This document shows positions 1 through 6,473 of a DNA stretch of 6,473 nucleotides, piece after piece. This stretch comes from Verrucomicrobiota bacterium (lineage in GTDB: Bacteria > Verrucomicrobiota > Verrucomicrobiia > Chthoniobacterales > Xiphinematobacteraceae): NCBI GenBank assembly GCA_003176035.1, contig PSRL01000144.1:1-6473 (forward strand). The letters are read 5' to 3'. The position numbers and the translations under genes were made by a program. The notes beneath the pieces were generated by a model. It ran no database searches. It saw only the letters and a program-made list of their open reading frames with translations, and was not told where the DNA came from. Each line of letters opens with the position of its first letter. Positions within the stretch are counted from its first letter, which is position 1.

Positions 1-232
1 CCACCGCATTACCGCCCTGCTTCAAAATATCGACACCAATTTTTGTGGCTAACGCCTGTTCCGAGGCAACCATCCCGTTTTTGGCGTAAACGGGGCTGAT
101 GATATTATAGTTAAGATCATACTGTGTAGCAGCTTGCACTCGGGATGGGAGTGGAAGCAATACCTCCAGGGAGAAGAAGAAAAGGATAAATAAAGAAACG
201 GGCTTATCCGGAATGGCAATTTTCCACACCAT
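1..232 (-). CDS. ggt: Gamma-glutamyltranspeptidase, N-terminal fragment (runs off left edge)
   Basis: Gamma-glutamyltranspeptidases are periplasmic N-terminal-nucleophile hydrolases that cleave or transfer the gamma-glutamyl group of glutathione and related peptides. Only the first 77 residues are here. Residues 1-10 are a short polar/basic start, 11-29 a hydrophobic stretch with three consecutive Phe, and VQA|A at 32-35 is a plausible signal-peptidase I site. The mature start carries the family's N-terminal hallmark: PVYAKNGMVASEQ (47-59) followed by ATKIGVDILKQGGNAV (62-77). The catalytic Thr and the autoprocessing site lie beyond the window. I chose the ATG at 230-232 because there is an in-frame stop about ten codons upstream and no other usual start codon in between. 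Only a weak purine-rich stretch (AAAGAAAA) precedes it. The gene is divergent from hppA. The family call is firm from the motif; substrate and role are inferred. Confidence 0.85.
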   Translation of the reverse strand, partial: MVWKIAIPDKPVSLFILFFFSLEVLLPLPSRVQAATQYDLNYNIISPVYAKNGMVASEQALATKIGVDILKQGGNAV

Positions 233-527
233 AATTTTTCTTTTTTTATCACATTTTTGTTATTATGCAACCAATCGCAAGAAAATTTTCCCTACCTCTC
301 ACTTACGGGATGTTTTTTCATAACATATTTGTATAGAAGATATTATCAGGCGCTCTCTTTGATTTTTCTCCAGAAAGTCGCCGTTCCTATTTTCCCCACT
401 GATCGAGGCAGCCAATATTGCTAACTGTGTTGCCTTGGTTTTTCCTCTGATTTGGTTGTGTTTCAATATCCGGGATTGCCATCCGAGATGTATCGACTAC
501 TATTGCGCGCTTTCCCACCTCCCTTCC
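233..527. other. Divergent intergenic region between ggt and hppA
   Basis: About 295 bp separate the two divergent starts. The part next to ggt (233-350) is AT-rich with T and A runs; the part next to hppA is less so. No convincing small gene, RNA gene or strong inverted repeat was seen. On the minus strand, CATAAT at 262-267 could be a -10 element for ggt, but I find no good -35 partner. The hppA reading frame stays open upstream to a TTG at 435, giving a possible 31-residue extension that I do not favour (see hppA). Confidence 0.6.
317..346 (+). promoter_or_regulatory. Possible sigma-70-like promoter for hppA
   Basis: TTCATA (317-322) matches the -35 consensus at four of six positions. An 18-bp spacer leads to TATTAT (341-346), a fair -10. 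Transcription would start near 353, giving a leader of about 175 nt before the preferred hppA ATG. In AT-rich DNA such matches arise by chance, so this is only a candidate. Confidence 0.2.
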
Positions 528-2615
528 ATGAACAATTCGACTGGCTTTTTCTTGCCTTCGCTAAACTCCCAAATTATTTTTTCACTTGCCTGCGGCGTTT
601 TTGGTTTAATCGTTGCATTCGGACTGGTTCGAATGATCCTCGTCGCATCAGCCGGATCGCAGGCTTTACAAAAGATTGCGCTGGCAATCCAACAGGGCGC
701 TCTTGCGTATTTGAGACGACAAATTGTGACCATCAGTGGTATTGCAATCCTTATTTTTTGTCTTTTCCTTTGGCTGAGAGGACTTCCCACCGCGTTGGGT
801 TTTTTGGGAGGCGCCATCTGTTCACTTGCGGCAGGCTATTTCGGCATGCGGATCGCAGTCATAGCAAACGTCCGCACAGCACAAGCAGCCACTGAGGACC
901 CATTGAAAGCTTTGCGAGTCGCCTTTAATGGTGGTGCGGTGACAGGCCTACTGGTGGTTGCCTTGGCTCTTCTAGCCGTAGGCGCCTATTATTTAATAGC
1001 CAGAAAATTTATGGACAGCCGTGAAGCGATTAATTCCCTGGTGGGCCTTGCGCTTGGAGCCAGTTTGATTAGCGTTTTCGCACGGCTTGGTGGGGGAATT
1101 TATACGAAAGCTGCTGATGTTGGCGCTGATTTAGTGGGTAAAATCGAGCAACGTTTGGAGGAAGACGACCCTCGAAACCCCGCCACAATCGCCGATAATG
1201 TCGGCGACAATGTGGGGGATTGTGCGGGAATGGCTGCCGACGTGTTTGAAACATATGCTGTGAGCCTTATCGGAGCTGTGCTTTCCGGTTTCCTATTAAC
1301 CCCATTTGGGTCCGGCGCGATGGCGCTTCCCTTTTTGTTAGGGGGCGTTTCAATTATTGGTGCCATTTTAGGCATCCTTTTTGTCAACGTTTCCCGGTGT
1401 TCTCCAGGAACTTCCCTTATGACGGCCGTTGGAATCAACGCGGCGTTTTCAGCAATTGCGTTTTATCCCATCATCACTGGTGTTATTCCTTCCTCTCTTG
1501 AAGTGGCCCTGCGGAATTATTCAGCCTTTGGTATTTATGTCGCAGCTTTGATAGGCCTCATCATGACCGTTGCTGTAGTTTTGATTACCAATTATTACAC
1601 TTCCACGGCTTATCGTCCCGTCCGGACTATCGCTCAGGCTTCCGAAACCGGCCATGCTACTAATGTGATTGCAGGCATTGCCACCGGCAACCATGCCACC
1701 GCATTGCCTGCCATTTTCATTGTAGGAGCCATTTTGCTGAGTTATGCAATGGGCGGACTTTATGGTGTCGCCATCGCCGTGATGAGCATGCTCTCACTTG
1801 CAGGAATTATTATTTCTCTTGATGCCTTTGGCCCCATCACGGACAATGCTGGGGGCATTGCCGTCATGGGCGGCCTCTCTCAGGAAACGCGGGAGATTAC
1901 CGATGCTTTGGACGCCGTTGGCAATACGATGAAGGCTGTTACCAAGGGCTATGCTATTGCCTCCGCAGGTCTTGCCGCTCTCGTCCTCTTTGGTTCCTAT
2001 GTACAGGAACTTCAAATACACGTTGCATCCACTAATGGCCAAGCTTCGTTCCTCTCCTTCTCGTTGGGAGATCCCCGCGTATTGGTAGGCCTTTTAATTG
2101 GCGGTCTTCTTCCTTTTTCCTTCAGTGCTTTTAGCTTGGATGCCGTGGGTAAGGCGGCCGGTGCGGTGGTGCGCGAGGTCCGACGTCAGCTTGAGCTCAA
2201 ACCCGGGATTCTTAGGGGCGAAGACACGCCGGAATACGCGACTTGCGTAGATATTGTTACCAAAGCGGCTCTCCGAGAAATGATCATTCCAGCCCTGCTG
2301 CCAGTGTTAACGGTCGTCATTGTTGCCTCAATTCCCTGGCTGGGTATGATTGCTCTTGGAGGTGTTTTGGTGGGCACCATTGTCACCGGACTTTTTCTGG
2401 CAATTGCCATGACTTCCTCGGGTGGAGCTTGGGACAACGCAAAAAAATTTATCGAAGAAGGTCATTTTGGAGGCAAAGGTTCCAATGCTCACGCAGCTGC
2501 AGTTACCGGGGACACGGTCGGGGACCCATATAAGGACACAGCGGGTCCCGCTATTAATCCTATGATCAAAGTGGTGAATATCGTCGCCATTCTCATTATT
2601 CCCATCGTCTTTTAA
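528..2615 (+). CDS. hppA: Membrane-bound proton-translocating pyrophosphatase (K+-independent type)
   Basis: The 695-residue integral membrane protein, with roughly 16 hydrophobic segments, couples hydrolysis of cytoplasmic pyrophosphate to proton export. Mg-PPi ligands are all visible: DVGADLVGK (197-205); EDDPRNPA then DNVGDNVGD (212-231) with D223, D227 and D231; D439; N466; D636 and K639; and GDTVGDPYKD (661-670) with K681. Lys469 in GNTMKA, with Thr472, marks the K+-independent class; K+-dependent enzymes carry Ala at the Lys position. E241 in the FETY motif fits the gate Glu of that class. Three residues depart from the usual motifs: N355, V446 and M468. The frame is open back to a TTG at 435, but ATG 528 is preferred: it puts the first membrane helix at about 14-36, as in the family, while the extension is polar and Cys-rich. 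No Shine-Dalgarno is visible before ATG 528. The gene is flanked by oppositely oriented genes, so it is probably monocistronic. Confidence 0.93.
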   Translation: MNNSTGFFLPSLNSQIIFSLACGVFGLIVAFGLVRMILVASAGSQALQKIALAIQQGALAYLRRQIVTISGIAILIFCLFLWLRGLPTALGFLGGAICSLAAGYFGMRIAVIANVRTAQAATEDPLKALRVAFNGGAVTGLLVVALALLAVGAYYLIARKFMDSREAINSLVGLALGASLISVFARLGGGIYTKAADVGADLVGKIEQRLEEDDPRNPATIADNVGDNVGDCAGMAADVFETYAVSLIGAVLSGFLLTPFGSGAMALPFLLGGVSIIGAILGILFVNVSRCSPGTSLMTAVGINAAFSAIAFYPIITGVIPSSLEVALRNYSAFGIYVAALIGLIMTVAVVLITNYYTSTAYRPVRTIAQASETGHATNVIAGIATGNHATALPAIFIVGAILLSYAMGGLYGVAIAVMSMLSLAGIIISLDAFGPITDNAGGIAVMGGLSQETREITDALDAVGNTMKAVTKGYAIASAGLAALVLFGSYVQELQIHVASTNGQASFLSFSLGDPRVLVGLLIGGLLPFSFSAFSLDAVGKAAGAVVREVRRQLELKPGILRGEDTPEYATCVDIVTKAALREMIIPALLPVLTVVIVASIPWLGMIALGGVLVGTIVTGLFLAIAMTSSGGAWDNAKKFIEEGHFGGKGSNAHAAAVTGDTVGDPYKDTAGPAINPMIKVVNIVAILIIPIVF

Positions 2616-2766
2616 AATTGTTAGTTTTAGCGTGTTTTTTCAATTATAGCGAAACACCTATAAAATATAGCATAAGCGACAAATTTAACCTTGCAGAAAG
2701 CGTCTACGCTTTCCTCATCCTAATGCGCAAAAATCAGATAAAAAAAGATTCTGCCGCGGCTACCTG
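2616..2766. other. Convergent intergenic region between hppA and hisC
   Basis: This 151-bp AT-rich gap lies between two convergent stop codons. It holds one small perfect hairpin (listed separately). On the minus strand just past the hisC stop there is a GC-rich palindrome GCCGCGGC (2753-2760) followed by a run of seven T (2740-2746). The palindrome cannot form a good stem with a loop of normal size, so it is not a clear intrinsic terminator. No gene is supported here. Confidence 0.5.
2696..2713. repeat. Small inverted repeat in convergent intergenic region
   Basis: GAAAGCG (2696-2702) pairs perfectly with CGCTTTC (2707-2713) around a TCTA loop. It sits about 80 bp after the hppA stop and 54 bp after the hisC stop. 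No T-run follows on either strand, so it would be an imperfect terminator. Bidirectional termination or transcript-end protection is possible from its position only. Confidence 0.35.
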
Positions 2767-3852
2767 CTACCGGTACAGCTTTTTGAGTGTAGTGATCAGA
2801 CGTTCGTTTTGGGCCGGTGTGCCAACCGAGACACGAATCCATTCGGGCAATCCATAGCTACGCATCGAGCGCACGATAATACCGCCCTGAAGCAATGCGC
2901 GGAAGGTCTGATCTCCATTTCCTGTGCGAGTGAGGACAAAATTTGCATGGCTTGGAACAAATTCCCAACCAAGTTCCGCAAATTGTTCCTGTAAAAACAT
3001 TCGCCCTGTTCGGGTGATTTCTCTAGTGGTGTGGATGTGATCCGTATCTTGTAAGGCCGCTAGGGCGCCTACTTGGGCAATCCCGTTTGCATTGAATGGT
3101 TGCCGAGTTTTCTGTAGAGTTTCGGCAAGCGGTGTGGGAGCTAATCCGTATCCGATCCTCAAGTTAGCAAGTCCTTGAGCCTTGGAAAACGTTCGCATGA
3201 CGACTACATTTTTGTTTTCGCGAACATAACGAACCACATCAACCGGCTGATCAGGAAATTCATAATATGCCTCATCAAAGATCACAAGAACATGCTCGGG
3301 GACCTCTTCCATAAAGGCGTCGATCTGTTCTTGGTTGACCATGGTTCCGGTCGGATTATTTGGGTTAGCAATAAAGATTTCTTGGGTTCGCGCAGTGATT
3401 GCTTCTAGCGTAGCCTTCAAATTATGCGAATAATGAATATCCGGTGCCTTTACTGTTTTCGCTCCGAATAGTTGAGCTATCAGTGTATACACGGCAAAGG
3501 CATACTCGGCCGTGATGACTTCATCGCCAGGCTTTAGGAAAGTGTGGCCGATCAACTCAATAATTTCGTTTGAGCCATTTCCCAAGATGACATTTTCACG
3601 CTGCAAGCCATGTTTTTCAGCTATGGCTTCTCTGAGAAAATACCCTCCACCATCAGGATAAAAATGTGCCCTCTCCAGGGCCATTCGCATTGCTTCGAGA
3701 GCTTTCGGGGAAGGCCCCAAAGGATTTTCATTCGAGGCGAGCTTCAGAATGTTTTCCGGTGCCAGCCCCATTTCCCGGGCTAATTCTTCGATAGGTTTTC
3801 CTGGTTCGTAAGCAATTAAATTTGAAATGTAAGGATGTGCCGATTTCCACAT
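2767..3852 (-). CDS. hisC: Histidinol-phosphate aminotransferase
   Basis: HisC is a cytoplasmic PLP enzyme that transfers the amino group of glutamate to imidazole-acetol phosphate in histidine synthesis. The 361 residues match the usual family length. Fold-type I aminotransferase motifs appear in order: SNENPLGPSP (40-49), YPDGGG (65-70), GNGSNE (91-96), NPNNPTGT (163-170) with N166, DEAYYEF (193-199) with D193 stacking on the PLP ring, TFSKAQGLANLRIGYG (221-236) with Lys224 as Schiff-base lysine and R232 for the PLP phosphate, and WIRVSVGT (338-345) with R340 for the substrate carboxylate. The ATG at 3852 gives the conventional HisC start; a purine-rich AAGAAGAG lies about 14 nt upstream, rather far for a ribosome site. 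It follows the multicopper oxidase by 42 bp on the same strand with no functional link. Some HisC homologues also transaminate aromatic amino acids, which cannot be excluded from sequence alone. Confidence 0.92.
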   Translation of the reverse strand: MWKSAHPYISNLIAYEPGKPIEELAREMGLAPENILKLASNENPLGPSPKALEAMRMALERAHFYPDGGGYFLREAIAEKHGLQRENVILGNGSNEIIELIGHTFLKPGDEVITAEYAFAVYTLIAQLFGAKTVKAPDIHYSHNLKATLEAITARTQEIFIANPNNPTGTMVNQEQIDAFMEEVPEHVLVIFDEAYYEFPDQPVDVVRYVRENKNVVVMRTFSKAQGLANLRIGYGLAPTPLAETLQKTRQPFNANGIAQVGALAALQDTDHIHTTREITRTGRMFLQEQFAELGWEFVPSHANFVLTRTGNGDQTFRALLQGGIIVRSMRSYGLPEWIRVSVGTPAQNERLITTLKKLYR

Positions 3853-3869
3853 AAATATAACATCAGCTC

Positions 3870-3893
3870 TTCTTAATTAAGAATTTAATTAAA
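3870..3893. repeat. AT-rich palindrome and repeated TTAATTAA upstream of hisC
   Basis: A perfect 14-bp palindrome, TTCTTAATTAAGAA, occupies 3870-3883 in the gap between the multicopper oxidase stop and the hisC start. Its core TTAATTAA (3873-3880) recurs 12 bp further on at 3885-3892. Two copies about one helical turn apart could be a protein-binding site or part of a hisC promoter, but in such AT-rich sequence chance is a real alternative. Confidence 0.35.
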
Positions 3894-3894
3894 C

Positions 3895-5286
3895 TCAGCT
3901 TATTCCGAGGTCTTTCTTGAGCTCCTCAGCTGAGGCTAGCGTAGCTTGTGTGCCGATAGGGGGGGCATACCACCCTGCATAGCTGAAGTCTTCTCCCTTC
4001 GCAGGGTCCGACTTTCCCAGATCATTGCGTATTTTTAGGGTAGTGAACATACCCCCCATAGTGATGTATCCGTTCGGGCCAGGGGCCCCAACCATCGGAA
4101 CGCTATTGGGTGGAACTTTCATATGCATTTCCGCCATATGGGCCATGCCATTCTGACCCATCGTCATGTACCCTGGTAAAAATTTTCGGATTCGTTGATC
4201 CATAGGACCCGGTTTCATCCCAATGACCGTCGGAAGTGCGTGTCCCATCTGGTTCATGATGTGATGGAACATGTGGCAATGAAAAGCCCAATCGCCGGGA
4301 TTGTTGGCGACTAGCTCCACTGTTCTTGTTGAACCTACTGGAACTAAAATTGTTACAAAATCTGTTTGGGCATTCATGGGCAGGGAGCCACCGCCGGTTT
4401 CGGTGAGTTTAAAGGTATGACCATGAATATGCATGGGATGGTGATCCGTAGCGGAAAGGTTCCCGAGGCGGATCCGGACGCGTTCTCCGGTTTTAGCGAG
4501 CATTGGTGCGGTGCCGGGAAAGGCGCGAGCATTGAGAGTCAACAAGTTGAATTCTGTCATCTCATTGGGGTCGGGCCGTCGGGTGCCCGGTACAATTTTC
4601 CATTCGCTGAGAAGAAAGACATAATCACGATCCGGCGGAGAGCTGGACGGCGTTCGGGGATGTGCGATGAACATCCCGATGAGACCAAGCTGCATTTGCG
4701 TCATCTCGTCGTGGTGCGAGTGATACATAAAGGTACCGTGCTGCCAGACCGTAAATTCGTATTTAAACGTTTGACCCGGTTCAATGGGGGGTTGATTGAG
4801 CCCCCCGACTCCATCCATACCACTTGGCACAATCAGTCCGTGCCAATGTATGCTAGTAGGTTCAGGGAGATTGTTGGTGACATAGATCCGGACGCGATCT
4901 CCTTCGACGCATTCAATGGTCGGACCATGTACTTGTTTATTAAATCCCCAGCAATAAGCGCGACACTCTTGGTTCCATTCGGTTTGCGGAACGAAAATAT
5001 GATCCACTTCTTCACAGACCAGATGAAAAATTTTGACCCCTTCTGCTATTTTAAAGGGGAGAGTTGAGCCATTGAGGGTGATGGTTGGACGGTAGTCGCG
5101 ATAAGGTTCGCCAGGAGGCAGCGCAGGCTTTTCCCAGACCGGAAGGGGGGCACCGGAGGAAGGTAAAGGAGGGTTTTGGGAATCCCTTGCTTGGGCATGT
5201 AAGAAAGAGGGAAGAGCAGCTGCGCCGGCGAGGAGGGCAGCGCCATTAACAAAATCCCGGCGGGTGAAGGATGAAGGAAGGCTCAT
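3895..5286 (-). CDS. Tat-exported two-domain multicopper oxidase with Met/His-rich C-terminal region
   Basis: This 463-residue oxidase couples one-electron oxidation of a substrate to reduction of oxygen to water in the periplasm. Residues 7-33 form a twin-arginine signal: FTRRDF with R9-R10, a hydrophobic stretch, and an AQA site ending at A33. Four HxH trinuclear-copper motifs are present: HWHG (147-150), HSHH (189-192), HIHGH (286-290) and HCH (336-338). Type 1 copper ligands are H283, C337, H342 and M347. Only about 90 residues separate the second and third motifs, too few for the extra cupredoxin domain of CueO-like enzymes. The first domain has Ser190 where a type 1 Cys would be, so the layout resembles two-domain laccases with type 1 copper in domain 2. 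Residues 357-413 hold eleven Met plus His, suggesting copper binding. It follows the efflux gene by 25 bp, implying a shared transcript and a copper-tolerance role. Laccase-like or Mn-oxidising activity remains possible. No strong ribosome site is visible. Confidence 0.88.
   Translation of the reverse strand: MSLPSSFTRRDFVNGAALLAGAAALPSFLHAQARDSQNPPLPSSGAPLPVWEKPALPPGEPYRDYRPTITLNGSTLPFKIAEGVKIFHLVCEEVDHIFVPQTEWNQECRAYCWGFNKQVHGPTIECVEGDRVRIYVTNNLPEPTSIHWHGLIVPSGMDGVGGLNQPPIEPGQTFKYEFTVWQHGTFMYHSHHDEMTQMQLGLIGMFIAHPRTPSSSPPDRDYVFLLSEWKIVPGTRRPDPNEMTEFNLLTLNARAFPGTAPMLAKTGERVRIRLGNLSATDHHPMHIHGHTFKLTETGGGSLPMNAQTDFVTILVPVGSTRTVELVANNPGDWAFHCHMFHHIMNQMGHALPTVIGMKPGPMDQRIRKFLPGYMTMGQNGMAHMAEMHMKVPPNSVPMVGAPGPNGYITMGGMFTTLKIRNDLGKSDPAKGEDFSYAGWYAPPIGTQATLASAEELKKDLGIS
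5188..5286 (-). other. Twin-arginine signal peptide of the multicopper oxidase
   Basis: Residues 1-33 contain the Tat consensus (T-R-R-D-F at 8-12), a weakly hydrophobic Ala/Leu/Gly core at about 14-28, and a plausible A-Q-A cleavage site after residue 33. Export by Tat fits a cofactor protein that is folded before, or checked during, transport; copper loading may still happen in the periplasm. Confidence 0.8.
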
Positions 5287-5311
5287 TGTGATTATTTCTT
5301 GGTCCTGGTTC

Positions 5312-6473
5312 TCAAGGAGCTTTTAACGAAAAAAAGTGTTTGGGGTTTGGCGGAGTTAAAGTGCCACCGACGATCTGTTCAAGCTCGCTGCGCGCAATCC
5401 AATAATCTCGCAATGCAAACACAAAATCGCGCTCAGCCTTAATCTGTTCCGATTTAGCTGAAAATAGCGTATACGGAGTGAGTTGCATGATATGATATTG
5501 AATCGTGCTTTGATTCACGATTTGCTCCCGTGTAGGAAAAACCTGCGTGTGGTAAAATTTCACTTTTGCAGCCTGAACCTGGAGTTGATTGTTAAATTTT
5601 CGAACGTCTGCACGAATTTTAATAGCAAGTGCTTCAAACTTTGCTAAAGCCTGCCTGAGTTCCGCTTGAGCTCTTTCGACTCGGAATTGGCCTTGATTAA
5701 AAATTGGCAGTTCAATTCGGAACGCGGGCCCCATGTTGAGCGTGGCATCATTATCGCGTTCGCCGGTAAAACCAAAGTCAAGAATGGGGAGCCAGCGGAA
5801 CGTTTGGGTTAATCCCAATGCGGAAGCGAGCGAAGCAACTCTGTAGTGAGCGGCACGGAGATCCAGTCTTTGGAATATTGCCAGTGATTCCAATTGTTTG
5901 CTGGAGAAGGTTTCATTGCGAGCCGAGGGCAAGTTGCCTTGAATTTTCCAATCGGTTTGTTTGCCCCAGAGCCCCAGCAGTATATTTAAATTTTCGCGAT
6001 GTTGTTCACAAATGGACTCCGCATCAGCAATTTCAAGCCGCCCCTGATTATATGCGTCCTGATATTGCAGGAGAGTCAATTTGATAGTGTTTCCAGCTTT
6101 GTATTGGTTTTGTGCAAATTCCAGGGAGGCGGCTCTGGTTTGTTGAATGGCTCGGAGAGAGGCGAGCACTTGCTGATCGGCTTGTAACGTAAAAAAAGCT
6201 ATTTTGACTTCGGCTACAAGGTGAAGAACTTCGGCTGCCACGCGCAACTCAGCAGCCTCCAAAGCCTGTTCGGAAATCCGTTTCTTTAGAGGCATCATCA
6301 GGATTTGTGCGAATTCTTGCCCGACCAACCAACCATACCGATTTAAATTATTTGGACCGATTGGAAATTGCACATCAAAGTCGATCGAGGGATTTGGAAC
6401 TGTAAGAGCTTTTCGAACATCAGATTGGGCGATCCCAATCTCTTCAAAGGTTGCCTGGAGATCTCGGTTATTC
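5312..6473 (-). CDS. TolC/CusC-family outer-membrane efflux protein, N-terminus beyond right edge
   Basis: TolC-family proteins form trimeric channels that carry substrates of RND or ABC pumps across the outer membrane. 386 residues are visible, read in one open frame from the right edge; a GTG at 6373 is internal, since the 33 codons before it continue the family pattern (RDLQATFEEIGIAQSDV, then LTVPNPSID). The long Ala/Gln/Glu-rich helices at about visible residues 60-160 and 255-370 are the coiled-coil hairpins; the stretch GPAFRIELPIFNQGQFRVERA at about 245 is the typical start of the second repeat's strand-to-helix transition. The C-terminus is complete. The signal peptide and any lipobox Cys are outside the window. 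The adjacent multicopper oxidase 25 bp downstream points to a metal (CusC/CzcC-like) channel, most likely copper, but sequence alone does not fix the substrate. Confidence 0.85.
   Translation of the reverse strand, partial: NNRDLQATFEEIGIAQSDVRKALTVPNPSIDFDVQFPIGPNNLNRYGWLVGQEFAQILMMPLKKRISEQALEAAELRVAAEVLHLVAEVKIAFFTLQADQQVLASLRAIQQTRAASLEFAQNQYKAGNTIKLTLLQYQDAYNQGRLEIADAESICEQHRENLNILLGLWGKQTDWKIQGNLPSARNETFSSKQLESLAIFQRLDLRAAHYRVASLASALGLTQTFRWLPILDFGFTGERDNDATLNMGPAFRIELPIFNQGQFRVERAQAELRQALAKFEALAIKIRADVRKFNNQLQVQAAKVKFYHTQVFPTREQIVNQSTIQYHIMQLTPYTLFSAKSEQIKAERDFVFALRDYWIARSELEQIVGGTLTPPNPKHFFSLKAP

Noticed and set aside
49..270. 73-codon minus-strand open frame at the left edge
   Set aside because: A different minus-strand frame over the same bases encodes the clear gamma-glutamyltranspeptidase N-terminus, so this one is a shadow.
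452..895. 147-codon plus-strand frame overlapping the start of hppA
   Set aside because: It overlaps the hppA coding sequence in another frame, has no hydrophobic or domain pattern, and hppA motifs are unambiguous.
2740..2760. GC palindrome plus T-run after hisC as an intrinsic terminator
   Set aside because: GCCGCGGC cannot fold into a stem with a normal loop, and extended pairing with flanking bases is poor.
2618..2857. 79-codon plus-strand frame just after hppA
   Set aside because: It starts 2 bp after the hppA stop but runs antisense into hisC, begins with a weak start codon lacking a ribosome site, and resembles nothing known to me.
4366..5067. 233-codon open frame on the plus strand opposite the multicopper oxidase
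   Set aside because: It is fully antisense to a gene with clear catalytic motifs and signal peptide, its translation shows no recognisable domain, and its openness is explained by the codon pattern of the minus-strand gene.
6274..6373. GTG at 6373 as the start of a complete efflux protein
   Set aside because: The same frame stays open to the right edge and the 33 upstream codons carry typical TolC-family sequence, so the gene is truncated by the window, not started here.
1..6473. CRISPR arrays, tRNA or rRNA genes, insertion sequences
   Set aside because: No regularly spaced repeats, cloverleaf-like segments, transposase motifs or terminal inverted repeats were seen; almost all of the window is accounted for by five coding regions.

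Overview
The window looks like chromosomal DNA from a Gram-negative bacterium of moderate GC content. A TolC-type outer-membrane channel and exported proteins imply two membranes. The HisC protein and the proton-pumping pyrophosphatase read most like Verrucomicrobiota or a related group. That lineage guess comes from memory of family sequences and is low to moderate in confidence.

Layout from left to right: (1) the first 77 codons of a gamma-glutamyltranspeptidase on the minus strand, cut by the left edge; (2) a divergent, AT-rich intergenic region of about 295 bp; (3) hppA on the plus strand, a complete membrane-bound proton-translocating pyrophosphatase; (4) a 151-bp convergent intergenic region with a small hairpin; (5) hisC on the minus strand, histidinol-phosphate aminotransferase; (6) a 42-bp AT-rich gap with a perfect 14-bp palindrome; (7) a Tat-exported two-domain multicopper oxidase on the minus strand with a Met/His-rich C-terminal region; (8) a TolC/CusC-type outer-membrane efflux protein on the minus strand, missing its N-terminus at the right edge.

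The clearest functional unit is the efflux protein followed 25 bp later by the multicopper oxidase. This arrangement fits periplasmic copper oxidation plus metal efflux. More components (RND pump, adaptor, metal regulator) would be expected beyond the right edge. hisC lies on the same strand 42 bp downstream and may receive read-through, but it has an unrelated biosynthetic job. hppA stands alone and links cytoplasmic pyrophosphate hydrolysis to proton export. The fragment at the left edge is a glutathione/gamma-glutamyl peptide enzyme of the periplasm.

I see no RNA genes, mobile elements, CRISPR arrays or clear novel system. The points most worth a second look are three non-consensus residues in otherwise very conserved motifs of the pyrophosphatase, and the two-domain architecture with Met-rich tail of the copper oxidase in its efflux context.
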